From NCBI GenBank assembly GCA_963669435.1, contig OY770025.1, forward strand, positions 2,728,001-2,792,000: a stretch of 64,000 nucleotides of DNA. Reading direction: 5' to 3'. Shown here piece after piece: positions 1-9,500 of the stretch. Position 1 is the first letter of the stretch; each line of letters begins with the position of its first letter. The notes beneath the pieces were generated by a model. The model was not told where the DNA came from. It did no database searches and saw only the letters and a program-made list of their open reading frames with translations. The position numbers and the translations under genes are program-made. This DNA is from CALJFL01 sp963669435 (lineage in GTDB: Bacteria > Pseudomonadota > Gammaproteobacteria > Pseudomonadales > Halieaceae).

Positions 1-598
1 TGGCTTGCATGGCGACAAAGCCCGGCAGGTGTTCAATGCGTGATAGCAGTGCGCGAATGTTGGGGTAGGCATCCAGTGACACATTGCCCTCGGGTGCGTG
101 GGCGGTGTAACTGTAAATCGCAACGTCGGCGATGGAAGGTGTGTCGCCCACCAGCCAGTCCCGGTTTTCAAGGTGCTTCTCGAGTCGCGCAAAGGCGCCC
201 TCTGCCACACTGCGGGTGCGCTCTGGGTCTAGCGGCGCACCAAACACGGTAATCAAGCGTGCCGCGGCCGGCCCGTTGGCGATATCCCCTGCGGCCAATG
301 ACAGAAACTTTTGTACGTCGGCTTCCAGAACCGAGTCGGTGGGTAGCCACTGGGGCGCATAGCGACGTGCCAGGTAAACCAGGATGGCGTTGGAGTCCGC
401 TATCACGGTGCCTCCGTCTTCAATAACGGGCACCTGCCCGGCAGGGTTTAGCGTCAGGAACGGTTCAGATTTGTGTTCCCCAGCCAGCAGGTCGACATCG
501 ATCAACTCGTGGTTGATGCCTGCTAGATTGGCGAACAACTCAACGCGGTGTGAGTGGCCAGAAAGGGGGTGACGGTGAATGCGTATAGCGTTGGACAT
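1..598 (-). CDS. glutathione S-transferase (3' end beyond window)
   Basis: A GST-superfamily enzyme that would conjugate or reduce substrates with glutathione in the cytoplasm. 199 codons are visible from an ATG at 598, preceded by a good GAGGAAA ribosome site; the C-terminus lies off the left edge. The N-terminal thioredoxin-like half carries the cis-proline region (NPAGQVPVIEDG) and the glutathione-contacting DSNAIL segment; the C-terminal helical half includes a DWLVGDTPSIADVAIY motif typical of the GST N-capping/hydrophobic-staple region. It is transcribed divergently from the LysR regulator next door, so that regulator may control it. Family call is firm; substrate is unknown. Confidence 0.93.
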   Translation of the reverse strand, partial: MSNAIRIHRHPLSGHSHRVELFANLAGINHELIDVDLLAGEHKSEPFLTLNPAGQVPVIEDGGTVIADSNAILVYLARRYAPQWLPTDSVLEADVQKFLSLAAGDIANGPAAARLITVFGAPLDPERTRSVAEGAFARLEKHLENRDWLVGDTPSIADVAIYSYTAHAPEGNVSLDAYPNIRALLSRIEHLPGFVAMQA

Positions 599-767
599 GA
601 TGATTTCCTCAATTTTTGCGCTTTCGGTTCAATGTTCGATACCCGGTTGGATATCACTGGAAATCAGTATGCAGTAGCCCAATAAAAAGATAATCAACCA
701 AGACATTCAATTACTATGAACAAATAGGTAATAATAGGAGTGATATTGGGTAGAACAGGTGCCAGCA

Positions 768-1661
768 ATGGACAAACTCGACACCATGCGCGCCTTCGTG
801 GCGGTTGCCCACGAGGGTTCCTTTACCCGTGCCGCCCAGCGCCTGGGCCAGTCCACCAAGGTGGTCAGCAAGTACGTGCAACGCCTGGAGTCCAATCTGG
901 ACACCCAGCTGTTCAACCGCACCACCCGCAGTGTGTCGCTCACCGATGTCGGCAGCGTGTACCTGGACCAGTGCGAACGCATTCTCGAGCAGATCGACGA
1001 GGTGGAATCGCTGGTCCAGGAACGTCAAACCGCCCTGGCCGGCCGCATACGCATCACCGCGCCCACCGGTTTTGGCAGTACCCAACTCACCCGTGCGCTG
1101 CTGCCGTTTATGGAGCAGCACCCCGCGGTGACTGTCGACCTCATTCTCTCGGATACCCGTGTGGCGCTGGTGGAAGAGGGGTTTGACCTGGGTGTGCGCG
1201 TCGGTCGCCTGCGCGACTCCACGCTGATGGCCCGCAAGCTGTCTGACATGCCACTGGTTGTTTGCGCGTCACCCGCCTACCTGGCAGCCAAAGGCACACC
1301 CGCGGAACCCGAGGCGTTGGCGACCCACAATTGCCTGGTCGCGGAAGGCCAGGTCGATGGGGGTGTGTGGCACTTCTCATCGGCGGCCGGGGAAACCACG
1401 GTTCGAGTCGGCGGAGCTTTACGCGCAAACTCACCACTGGCCCTCGCAACCATGGCGATCGGCGGCCAGGGCATAGTGCGCAGTCCGTTATACACGGTGA
1501 AAGAAGCGCTCGACGATGGCCGCCTGCAGCGCATCCTGCCCGATTACACTACCGACGTGTTTGGACTCCATGCGCTCTACCCCCAGAACCGCCACCTCAC
1601 CACGCGGGTGCGGGCGCTGATTGACCACCTGGCGGCGTATTACGCCGAGCAGGGCTTCTGA
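768..1661 (+). CDS. LysR-family transcriptional regulator
   Basis: DNA-binding regulator with an N-terminal winged helix (residues about 1-60: MDKLDTMRAFVAVAHEGSFTRAAQRLGQS, then RTTRSVSLTDVG) and a C-terminal periplasmic-binding-like effector domain, 297 aa, the normal family length. The ATG at 768 gives the standard LysR N-terminus; a GTG three codons upstream (759) is possible but less typical. It stands divergent to the GST gene with about 170 bp between the two starts, the usual arrangement for a LysR protein controlling its neighbour and itself. The effector is unknown. Confidence 0.93.
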   Translation: MDKLDTMRAFVAVAHEGSFTRAAQRLGQSTKVVSKYVQRLESNLDTQLFNRTTRSVSLTDVGSVYLDQCERILEQIDEVESLVQERQTALAGRIRITAPTGFGSTQLTRALLPFMEQHPAVTVDLILSDTRVALVEEGFDLGVRVGRLRDSTLMARKLSDMPLVVCASPAYLAAKGTPAEPEALATHNCLVAEGQVDGGVWHFSSAAGETTVRVGGALRANSPLALATMAIGGQGIVRSPLYTVKEALDDGRLQRILPDYTTDVFGLHALYPQNRHLTTRVRALIDHLAAYYAEQGF

Positions 1662-1696
1662 TCCTTGCGCTGACACAAGCGGCGATTCCATACTGT

Positions 1697-1821
1697 CCGA
1701 ACAGCCGAACAGCCGAACAGCCGAACAGCCGAACAGCCGAACAGCCGAACAGCCGAACAGCCGAACAGCCGAACAGCCGAACAGCCGAACAGCCGAACAG
1801 CCGAACAGCCGAACAGCCGAA
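1697..1821. repeat. 8-bp microsatellite, 15 perfect copies
   Basis: Fifteen uninterrupted copies of CCGAACAG occupy 1697-1816, followed by a partial CCGAA. The block sits in the intergenic space between the LysR regulator and the AbiE pair, about 35 bp after the LysR stop and 180 bp before the antitoxin start. Both strands read through without stops in one frame, but this is a by-product of the repeat and no gene is inferred. An 8-bp unit is prone to slipped-strand length change. Confidence 0.97.
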
Positions 1822-1904
1822 TAACGCCGGAAGGCGTGTCACGCTGTCTCGTTGACCATTTTTCTTGCGATAGAGAACTGGGTACTTATTTGCAAAAATT
1901 CAGT

Positions 1905-1946
1905 AGAAACTTTCATAAAGTGAAAGTTTCTGATACTTTTTATCAG
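1905..1946. promoter_or_regulatory. two overlapping inverted repeats upstream of the AbiE antitoxin gene
   Basis: A perfect 11-bp inverted repeat, AGAAACTTTCA (1905-1915) and TGAAAGTTTCT (1921-1931) with a 5-nt spacer, is followed directly by a second, CTGATA (1930-1935) and TATCAG (1941-1946), also with a 5-nt spacer. They lie 53-94 bp upstream of the antitoxin start. AbiEi antitoxins are known to bind inverted repeats in their own promoter, so these are likely autoregulatory operators; binding itself is inference. Confidence 0.65.
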
Positions 1947-1998
1947 GCGAGCAAGGTAAATCGACAATTATGCCGCGTACCAGATTGTGTCCCGGTGA

Positions 1999-2670
1999 AT
2001 GAATATGCAGACATTGACCCGACAGTTAGTGGAGGAGGGCCTCAGCGACAGGATTCTGAGTGATGCCCAACTGCGCCGGCTTGTCGCCGGGACGGATCAG
2101 CGCCGTTACAACCTGGTCAACAGGGCGATGAAGACCGGCGAGTTGATTCGGCTGCGTCGTGGTTTGTACCTGCTGGCAGATAAGTTCCGCAGTCAACCTT
2201 GCCACCCCTACATACTGGCGCAAAGCCTGGCGCAGGGCAGCTATATTTCCCTCGAGACCGCCCTGGCATTTCACGGTTGGATTCCAGAGGCCGTGTATAC
2301 CACAGCGTCGGTGGTGCCGGATGCCATGGAGAGAGATTTCGCACACGATGACCTGGGCCGATTTACTTTTCATCGCCTGGCAATTCAAACTGGTTATTTT
2401 ATGGAACTGGTAGAGCGAGTACCGCTGGGCGAGCAGGCCGCGCTGATTGCGAGGCCCATCCGTGCATTGCTGGACCTCGTGTCACTGAAGAAAATGGAGT
2501 GGCAAGGCCTGACGTTTTTAGTAGACGGTATGCGCATTGATCAAGATCTCTTGATGGGCGTGACCGAGCCCGAATTGCGCACCTTGAAGCAAGTCTACAA
2601 ATTCAAGCGCATGATTGGCTTTATTGAGGAACTGGCACTCGCTCTCGGTCTGGAGCCTGTTCATGATTGA
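1999..2670 (+). CDS. AbiEi-type antitoxin / transcriptional regulator
   Basis: 223-aa protein with the layout of AbiEi antitoxins: an N-terminal winged helix (about residues 10-65, with the RLRRGLYLLA turn typical of the AbiEi_4 class) and a C-terminal domain of about 150 aa. In this type IV toxin-antitoxin family the antitoxin represses its own operon and counteracts the nucleotidyltransferase toxin without a direct complex. The start at ATG 1999 is followed by another in-frame ATG at 2005. Its stop overlaps the toxin start by 8 nt, implying translational coupling, and paired inverted repeats lie just upstream. Confidence 0.85.
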   Translation: MNMQTLTRQLVEEGLSDRILSDAQLRRLVAGTDQRRYNLVNRAMKTGELIRLRRGLYLLADKFRSQPCHPYILAQSLAQGSYISLETALAFHGWIPEAVYTTASVVPDAMERDFAHDDLGRFTFHRLAIQTGYFMELVERVPLGEQAALIARPIRALLDLVSLKKMEWQGLTFLVDGMRIDQDLLMGVTEPELRTLKQVYKFKRMIGFIEELALALGLEPVHD

Positions 2671-3505
2671 GATTATTCAACAACGTCTGGATAGCTACCG
2701 TGCGGCCAACCCGGTGGAGGAGGAGCAGGCGACCAAAGAAATTATCCAGGAGCTAGCTTTGTACGCCCTATGGCGCGCCGGTTTTTTTGAAGTGGCTGCC
2801 TTCCAGGGTGGTACCAGCCTGCGCATCCTGCACAACATGCCCCGGTTTTCCGAGGACCTGGATTTTATGCTGAAGGAGCCAGACCCGGGCTTTGACTGGT
2901 CGAGCTATCTCCAGCAGCTGCTGGAATGTTTCGAGCAATTCGGACTGCGCTCAGAAGCTTTGCCTAAAGGCCGCATGGATCAGCGCATCAAGAAGGCGGT
3001 GATCAAAGACAACTCCATTGCTAATCAGCTGAATCTGTCATTTTATCGGGGGCATGCAAGCCAGAAAATCAATATTAAACTGGAGGTCGATGTGGACCCG
3101 CCCGCGAACTCCGTTTACCAATATACGTATCTGGATTTCCCGACAGACTACGAGGTTTGCCATCAGGATTTGAGCAGTAACTTTGCGCTTAAAATTCATG
3201 CCCTGTTATGTCGTAAGTATCTGAAGGGCCGCGACTGGTATGACTTCAGCTGGTACGTAAAGCAAAATGTTGCGCCCAATTTGCCTCATTTGAAACATGC
3301 TCTGGTGCAGTATGGTCCCTGGCAGGGTAATACCGAGCTGGTGGTCGATAACGCCTGGCTGAAGGCTACTTTGCAGGAAAAAATTGATAGCATCGACTGG
3401 GTACAAGCTTCGGGCGATGTAGAACGGTTTCTAAAACCCCTGGAGGTAGAGAGTTTAAGCCTCTGGAGTCCGCGCTTTTTTTCAGCAAAGTTGGACAAGT
3501 TGTAA
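2663..3505 (+). CDS. AbiEii/AbiGii-family nucleotidyltransferase toxin
   Basis: 280-aa nucleotidyltransferase of the AbiEii family. The diagnostic motif GGTSLRILHNMPRFSEDLDF is present near residues 40-60: the GGTSLR turn followed by the D-x-D metal-binding pair. Members of this family transfer nucleotides (for MenT toxins, onto tRNA) and cause growth arrest after phage infection. The ATG at 2663 overlaps the antitoxin stop (ATGATTGA), a better start than one 16 codons upstream inside the antitoxin gene. Its TAA is immediately followed by the ATG of the acetyl-CoA hydrolase gene with no gap, so the two are probably co-transcribed. Confidence 0.9.
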   Translation: MIEIIQQRLDSYRAANPVEEEQATKEIIQELALYALWRAGFFEVAAFQGGTSLRILHNMPRFSEDLDFMLKEPDPGFDWSSYLQQLLECFEQFGLRSEALPKGRMDQRIKKAVIKDNSIANQLNLSFYRGHASQKINIKLEVDVDPPANSVYQYTYLDFPTDYEVCHQDLSSNFALKIHALLCRKYLKGRDWYDFSWYVKQNVAPNLPHLKHALVQYGPWQGNTELVVDNAWLKATLQEKIDSIDWVQASGDVERFLKPLEVESLSLWSPRFFSAKLDKL

Positions 3506-5413
3506 ATGTCTCAATCACCCCAGCGCTTTACCACCGTAGCGGCCGCGGCCGATGCCATCATAGAGCAGACCGGCGGTCGCATTGTCCTTGGCATGCCCCT
3601 GGGCATGGGCAAGCCCAACCCCCTGGCCAATGCGCTGTATCGCCGTGCAGCCGCTGACAGCGCAATATCCCTGACCATAGTGACCGCACTCTCCCTCACC
3701 CGCCCCCAGGCCGACGGCGATTTGCAGGAACGCTTCCTGGGGCCCTTTGTTGAGCGCGTGTATGCGGATTACGAGGAACTGGAATATTTGCAGGCGGCGC
3801 GCACTGGCAAGTTGCCGGCCAACGTGCAGGTACATGAATTTTTCGTGCAGCCGGCCAGCGAACTTGGCAATCCCTACACCCAGCAAAATTACATCAACAG
3901 CAACTACACCCATGCGGCCCGGGATATGAATAACCGCGGCGTGAACGTTGTGGCCCAATCCATTGCTCGTCGGACTGTCGATGGCGCCGAGCAACTCAGC
4001 CTGAGCTGTAACCCGGAGGTGATCCTGGATGCGTTGCCTTTATTGAATCAACGCCGCGAGCAGGGCGAGACCATCCTCGTGGTTGGCCAGATCCACCCCG
4101 ACCTGCCGTTTATGGAAAACACTGCCGCTGTCCCCGACACACTATTCGATATGGTGGTGGATGACCCAACCTACACCAGCCGCCTGATCAGCACGCCAAA
4201 TATGCCGGTGGGTATGGTTGAGCATTTTATTGGCCTGGGTGCCAGTGCCCTGATCCGCGACGGCGGCACCTTACAGGTCGGCATTGGCGCCCTGGGTGAT
4301 GCGGTTGCCAGCGCCACTCTGCTGCGCCACCAGGATAATGCCAGCTACCGCAAGCTACTGGACGACTGCCAACTCACTCCGGAACAGTTTCCTGCGCTTG
4401 CCGAGACTGGTGATCCCGGTGCATTCGAGCAGGGCCTCTACGGCTGCAGCGAAATGTTTACCTACGGGCTGTTTCGCCTGTTTAAAGCCGGTGTGATCAA
4501 GCGCGCGGTGCAAGATGACCAGGGCCGCTCGATAAAGATTCACGGCGGCTTCTTCCTTGGGCCCGGCGACTTTTACAAGGGCTTGCGCGAGCTGTCAGAT
4601 GCCGAGCGCGCCAGCATCGATATGACGCACATCGGCTTTGTGAATTCGCTCTATGGGCACGAGGAGCTCAAGCGTAGTCACCGCGTGCATGCACGCTTTA
4701 TCAATACCGCCTTTTCCGTCACCTTGCTGGGCGCTGGGGTGGCGGACCAGTTGGAAGACGGGCGCATGCTCAGCGGGGTAGGGGGGCAATACAACTTTGT
4801 TGCCCAGGCTCATGAACTGGCCGGTGCCCGCTCCGTGCTGCTGGTGCGGGCAACGCGCATGAAAGACGGCGAGGCCAGCTCCAACATCCTGTGGAACTAC
4901 GGCCACACCACCATTCCCCGCCACCTGCGCGATATCGTGGTTACCGAATACGGCGTGGCTGATTTACGCAGCAAAACCGATGCGGAAATTATCGCCGCCA
5001 TGCTCAATATCTGCGACTCGCGGTTCCAGGACGAATTGATGGAAAAAGCCAAAGCCGCCGGCAAGCTGCCTGCGGATTATGAGATTCCCGCCGCCTTCAC
5101 CCAGAACACCCCTGAGAAATTGGAGGCCATCTATCGCACCCACCATGCCAAGGGACACTTTGTGGAGTTCCCCCTTGGCAGCGACTTCACCTATGTCGAA
5201 GAAATGTTACTGGTCGCCCTGGGCTGGTTGAAGGCGCATATCAAACCCTCGGGCTTTGCCGAACTGGTACGTGCCAGCATCATCAGCGACGAAATCGCCC
5301 ACCGTTACCTGCCCCACCTGGAACGCATGGGGCTGGATGATCCCGACTCAATCAAAGACCGGCTCTATCGGCAGTTACTGCTGATCGCGCTGACTAAAGT
5401 GGACGTGGATTAA
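3506..5413 (+). CDS. acetyl-CoA hydrolase/transferase family protein
   Basis: 635-aa CoA-transferase-fold enzyme with the acetyl-CoA hydrolase/transferase C-terminal domain (about residues 380-540; VGGQYNFVAQAHELAGARSVL and a conserved NILWNYGHTTIPRHLRDIVVTEYGVADLR segment). Relatives hydrolyse acyl-CoA or move CoA between acetate and other acids. It is longer than the usual 430-500 aa, having about 60 N-terminal residues before the first CoA-transferase segment and a C-terminal extension after residue 545. ATG 3506 directly follows the toxin stop and lacks a strong ribosome site of its own, so translation may be coupled to the toxin gene. Confidence 0.85.
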   Translation: MSQSPQRFTTVAAAADAIIEQTGGRIVLGMPLGMGKPNPLANALYRRAAADSAISLTIVTALSLTRPQADGDLQERFLGPFVERVYADYEELEYLQAARTGKLPANVQVHEFFVQPASELGNPYTQQNYINSNYTHAARDMNNRGVNVVAQSIARRTVDGAEQLSLSCNPEVILDALPLLNQRREQGETILVVGQIHPDLPFMENTAAVPDTLFDMVVDDPTYTSRLISTPNMPVGMVEHFIGLGASALIRDGGTLQVGIGALGDAVASATLLRHQDNASYRKLLDDCQLTPEQFPALAETGDPGAFEQGLYGCSEMFTYGLFRLFKAGVIKRAVQDDQGRSIKIHGGFFLGPGDFYKGLRELSDAERASIDMTHIGFVNSLYGHEELKRSHRVHARFINTAFSVTLLGAGVADQLEDGRMLSGVGGQYNFVAQAHELAGARSVLLVRATRMKDGEASSNILWNYGHTTIPRHLRDIVVTEYGVADLRSKTDAEIIAAMLNICDSRFQDELMEKAKAAGKLPADYEIPAAFTQNTPEKLEAIYRTHHAKGHFVEFPLGSDFTYVEEMLLVALGWLKAHIKPSGFAELVRASIISDEIAHRYLPHLERMGLDDPDSIKDRLYRQLLLIALTKVDVD

Positions 5414-5438
5414 CGCGCACTGGCCATTGTTCAGGTCA

Positions 5439-5485
5439 AAGCCGTGGGCACAGGGACAGGCACCGCGAAGCAACAGCCCACGCTT
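5439..5485. terminator. possible bidirectional terminator hairpin between convergent genes
   Basis: AAGCCGTGGGC (5439-5449) pairs with GCCCACGCTT (5476-5485) with one bulged C and a loop of about 26 nt, between the convergent acetyl-CoA hydrolase and DUF3667 genes. The stem touches the last codon of the DUF3667 gene and there is no long T-run, so it is only a plausible terminator. Confidence 0.3.
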
Positions 5486-6359
5486 ACATAAAGACGAGTG
5501 TCAGTAACGATACGCCAGCAAAACCCAGGGCGAGCAATAAGCCGTAGCTTAGCGCCAGCATGATGGATTTGGTGATGGCGCCCTTGATGGAAGAATCGAA
5601 CGCCTGGCACAGCGACACGGGCAGGTAAATGACGGCGAAAAGTAGGAACAGCGAACCGGCCAGTGCACCCGTCGTGTAGGTAATGGCGGTGTTAAACAGG
5701 TGCAGCAGGTAAATAAAGCTGTGGAAGTGCAAGCCGAACACCAGGTGGTGCAGGTAATGGAATCCGCAGCCGAGGTAGAGTACGCGCATCAGCAGGGCGA
5801 ACAGCGGCAGCATCAGGAACATCATCTGCGGCAGGTACTCCAGCATCTCCGCGAGGAACTCATTCGAGTCTTCCCGTAGATTCAAGGCATTGGACTCGAT
5901 CCGCTTCTCCAGGTTTTGCAGCCAGGCCGGGCTGTTTTCATCGGCCAGTCCAATGTTCACGGTGGCGTCTTCGTCTGCCTCGCCTTCCTCTTGTTCGGCA
6001 TCAATCACCACCACGGCACTGGCGTCCCCGGTGTGGTCTCCCATCACTTCCAGCTTGTCCAGGCGTGCGCCGATGGAAAGCGTGAGGAAGACGATAAAGC
6101 TGATGATGAGATAGAGCCTGAACGGCGGCACATAGCGCGCCCGGCGGCCGGCGATAAATTCTGCCGTTAAAAACCCCGGCCGAAAAGTGAGGGAAAACAA
6201 TGTGCGCCATAGACGCGAGTCCCAATCGAACAGGTCGCCGAAAATCTCGCCCAGCGCCTGGCGCAGGTTCAGGTTCTCGCGACCGACTTGCTGGCCACAG
6301 TGGGCACAGTACTGGTCGCTCAGTGCGGCACCACAATTTTTGCAGTTCCCTGGCTGCAT
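5484..6359 (-). CDS. DUF3667 membrane protein with N-terminal zinc ribbon
   Basis: 291-aa protein of the DUF3667 family. The N-terminus holds a zinc ribbon (CKNCG near residue 6 and CAHCG near residue 18), then the family hallmark DLFDWDSRLWRTLFSLTFRPGFLTAEFIAGRRARYVPPFRLYL, then a transmembrane helix, an acidic soluble insert (about residues 115-165), and three or four more hydrophobic helices to the end. Function of the family is unknown; an inner-membrane location is clear. It converges on the upstream gene and is divergent from the exoprotein gene at 6522. Confidence 0.88.
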   Translation of the reverse strand: MQPGNCKNCGAALSDQYCAHCGQQVGRENLNLRQALGEIFGDLFDWDSRLWRTLFSLTFRPGFLTAEFIAGRRARYVPPFRLYLIISFIVFLTLSIGARLDKLEVMGDHTGDASAVVVIDAEQEEGEADEDATVNIGLADENSPAWLQNLEKRIESNALNLREDSNEFLAEMLEYLPQMMFLMLPLFALLMRVLYLGCGFHYLHHLVFGLHFHSFIYLLHLFNTAITYTTGALAGSLFLLFAVIYLPVSLCQAFDSSIKGAITKSIMLALSYGLLLALGFAGVSLLTLVFM

Positions 6360-6521
6360 CCTTATTACCCTTGGTAACAGACTCTTGCTGCCGAGGTGAA
6401 TACCCCCGGCGGCTCAATCCGATAAGACTGGTGTATGTAGCGCGACTTGGCAAGCATGGTTTCATTCCGCATCGTTTCGGTGCATGCTGGGCGGGTTTTC
6501 GCATGTGAAAGGAGTTCACCG

Positions 6522-9500
6522 TTGATTCGTATTCAATCGTTGCTGCTTGCTGCAGCGTTGGCGCTTTTCGCCCTGGCCACCTCTGCCGAGCCAGAGAAAG
6601 AGGACGAGAAAGAAAAAGGCCCCTACGACGGCCTTGAGTGGCGCAACATCGGCCCCGCGTTTATGTCGGGGCGTATTGCCGATATTGACTGGGACCCCAC
6701 AGACTCCAGCGTCTGGTATGTCGCGGTCGGGTCCGGTGGGGTTTGGAAAACCATCAATGCCGGCGTTACCTGGACACCCATTTTCGACGATGAGTCGGTG
6801 TACTCCATCGGTAATGTCACCGTGGACCCCAGCAACCCCAATACCGTGTGGGTAGGTACCGGCGAGGATGTTGGCGGGCGCCACGTGGCCTACGGTGACG
6901 GCATTTATCGCTCAGACGATGGCGGGCAGTCCTGGACCAATAAAGGCCTGGGTGAGTCCGAACACATCTCCACCATCCTGGTGCACCCGGAAGATTCAGA
7001 CACGGTCTGGGTGGCGGCACAGGGCCCGTTGTGGTCGCCGGGCGGCGACCGCGGTTTCTATATGACCACCGATGGTGGCGAGACCTGGGAGAAAACCCTC
7101 GGCGGTGGTGAGTGGACCGGCGTCACGGATATCGTGATGGATCCGCGCAACCCCGACGTGCTGTACGCGGCAACCTGGCAGCGCCATCGCACGGTGGCGG
7201 CCTACATGGGCGGTGGCCCCGAGAGCGGCGTGCATAAGTCTACCGATGGCGGTCGTACCTGGACCCAACTCAGCAAGGGTCTGCCCAGCGATAACCTCGG
7301 CAAGATTGGCCTGGCCATCTCGCCCATGAAACCCGACGTGGTGTACGCGGCCATCGAACTTAACCGCCGCGAAGGGGGTGTCTGGCGCTCGGCGGATGCC
7401 GGTGGCAGTTGGGAAAAGGGTGCCGATGCTGTCGGCGGTGGCACCGGCCCCCATTACTACCAGGAACTGGTTGCCAGCCCCCACAGCTTTGACCGGCTCT
7501 ACATCGTTGGCCCGGTGGTACAAAAGTCCGAGGACGGTGGCAAAACCTTTGAGGACATGCCCCAGCAAGCCAAGCACAGCGATACCCACGCAATTTTGTT
7601 TGACCCCGCCGACCCGGATTACATCATGATGGGCACAGACGGCGGCGTGTACGAGAGTTTTGACCTTGGCCTGACCTGGCGCTTTATCGACAACCTGCCG
7701 CTCACCCAGTATTACAAGCTGGCCGTTGATGACGCGGAGCCTTTTTACAACATCTACGGGGGTACCCAGGACAACAACACTCAGGGTGGGCCGTCGCGCA
7801 CCAACAATCGCAACGGCATTCGCAATGCCGACTGGAAAGTGGTGCTGGGGGGCGACGGGCACCAGCCGGCCACCGAGCCCGGTAACCCGGACATTCTGTA
7901 CGCGCAGTCCCAGCGGGGGAATCTCTCGCGTATCGACCTGACCACCGGCGAGTCGATGTTTATCCGCCCGCAGCCAGCGCCGGGTGAACCCCCGGAGCGC
8001 TCAAATTGGGACTCGCCGATCCTGGTAAGCCCGCACAACCCGACGCGACTGTACTTTGGCACCCAGCGTGTGTGGCGTTCGGATGACCGCGGTGACGACT
8101 GGCGGCCGGTGTCGGGCGACCTTACCCGCAACCAGGATCGCATGACCCTGCCATTGATGGAGCAAACCTGGAGTTGGGATGCCCCCTGGGACATGTTCGC
8201 CATGTCGGAGTACAACACCATTACCTCGCTGGCGGAATCGCCCATTGTGGAGGGCCTGCTCTATGCAGGCTCTGATGACGGCCTGATCCAGGTGTCCGAG
8301 AACGGCGGCGAGAGCTGGCGCCAGAGCGAAGTCGGCTCGCTGCCCGGTGTGCCCGACACTGCCTTCGTGAATGATATACGCGCCGACCTGCACGATGCCG
8401 ACACGGTGTATATCTCGCTGGATAACCACAAGTACGGTGATTTCAAACCCTACCTGCTGGTGAGCCGTAACCGCGGCCGCAGTTGGCGGGCCATCACCAA
8501 GGGTATTCCCGACAAGCACCTGGTGTGGCGCGTGGTGCAGGACCACGAGAAACCGGGTTTGATGTTTGCGGCCACCGAGTTTGGTGTTTTCGTCACCCTC
8601 AACGGTGGCCAGCAGTGGGAGCAACTCGGGGCGGGTATGCCCACCATTGCAGTTCGCGACATTACCATTCAGCGGCGCGAGAACGACGTGGTTGCGGCTA
8701 CTTTCGGCCGGGGATTCTATGTGCTGGACGATTATTCGGCCCTGCGTGGCGCCTCTGAAGATGCCCTGTCCAAGGAGGCGGTATTGTTCACGCCGCGCGA
8801 CGCAGACTGGTTTTTCCCGCGCATGATTCTCGGTGCAACCCCTCGCGGCTCTTCCGGTGACCAGACTTACGTGGCAGACAACCCACCCTTTGGTGCGGTG
8901 CTGACCTACCACCTGGCCGAGGGCTTCCCCACCCTGGAAACGATTCGCCAGGATGCCGAAAAAGAAGCGCTCGAAGCAGGTGACTCGGTGCGCTTTCAGG
9001 GCTGGGATGCCGTTGAAGCGGAGCGGCGCGAGGTGGCGCCCGCGTTGAAGCTGCTTATTCGCGATGCACAAGGCAACGTGATCCGCCGCATCGACGCCCC
9101 GGCCGAAAAAGGCTTTCACCGGGTAGCCTGGGATCTGCGCCATCCCTATCCCGGGTCGATAGAAACACCGCCCAGTTGGCAGGGCCTACCCCCGCGGGGC
9201 TTTATGGTGGCGCCGGGCGATTACAGCGCCGAACTGGTGCTGTTAAAGAACGGTGAAAGCCGCGCGCTTTCCGGTCCGGTCGAGTTTGCCGTTGAGTCCA
9301 TTTACCCGGGTGCCCTGGAAGGCCCGGAGGTTGCGCAGCGCGATGCCTTCCTTCGGGACATTGCCGCGGTTCTTGGGCAGGTCAGCGCGGCCCAGTACGC
9401 CCTGGAGGATGCACTGGAAGACGTGGCCACCATGACGACCATGCTGGAACACAGCGCTACGAACCCTGGTGACACAGACGCTAAGGTCCACGCGCTGCAC

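Noticed and set aside
1597..1842. Open frames through the octamer tract on both strands
   Set aside because: Open only because the repeat lacks stops; product would be a pure repeat.
8001..9143. Minus-strand 380-codon frame in the BNR gene
   Set aside because: Antisense shadow of the beta-propeller gene; no motif of its own.
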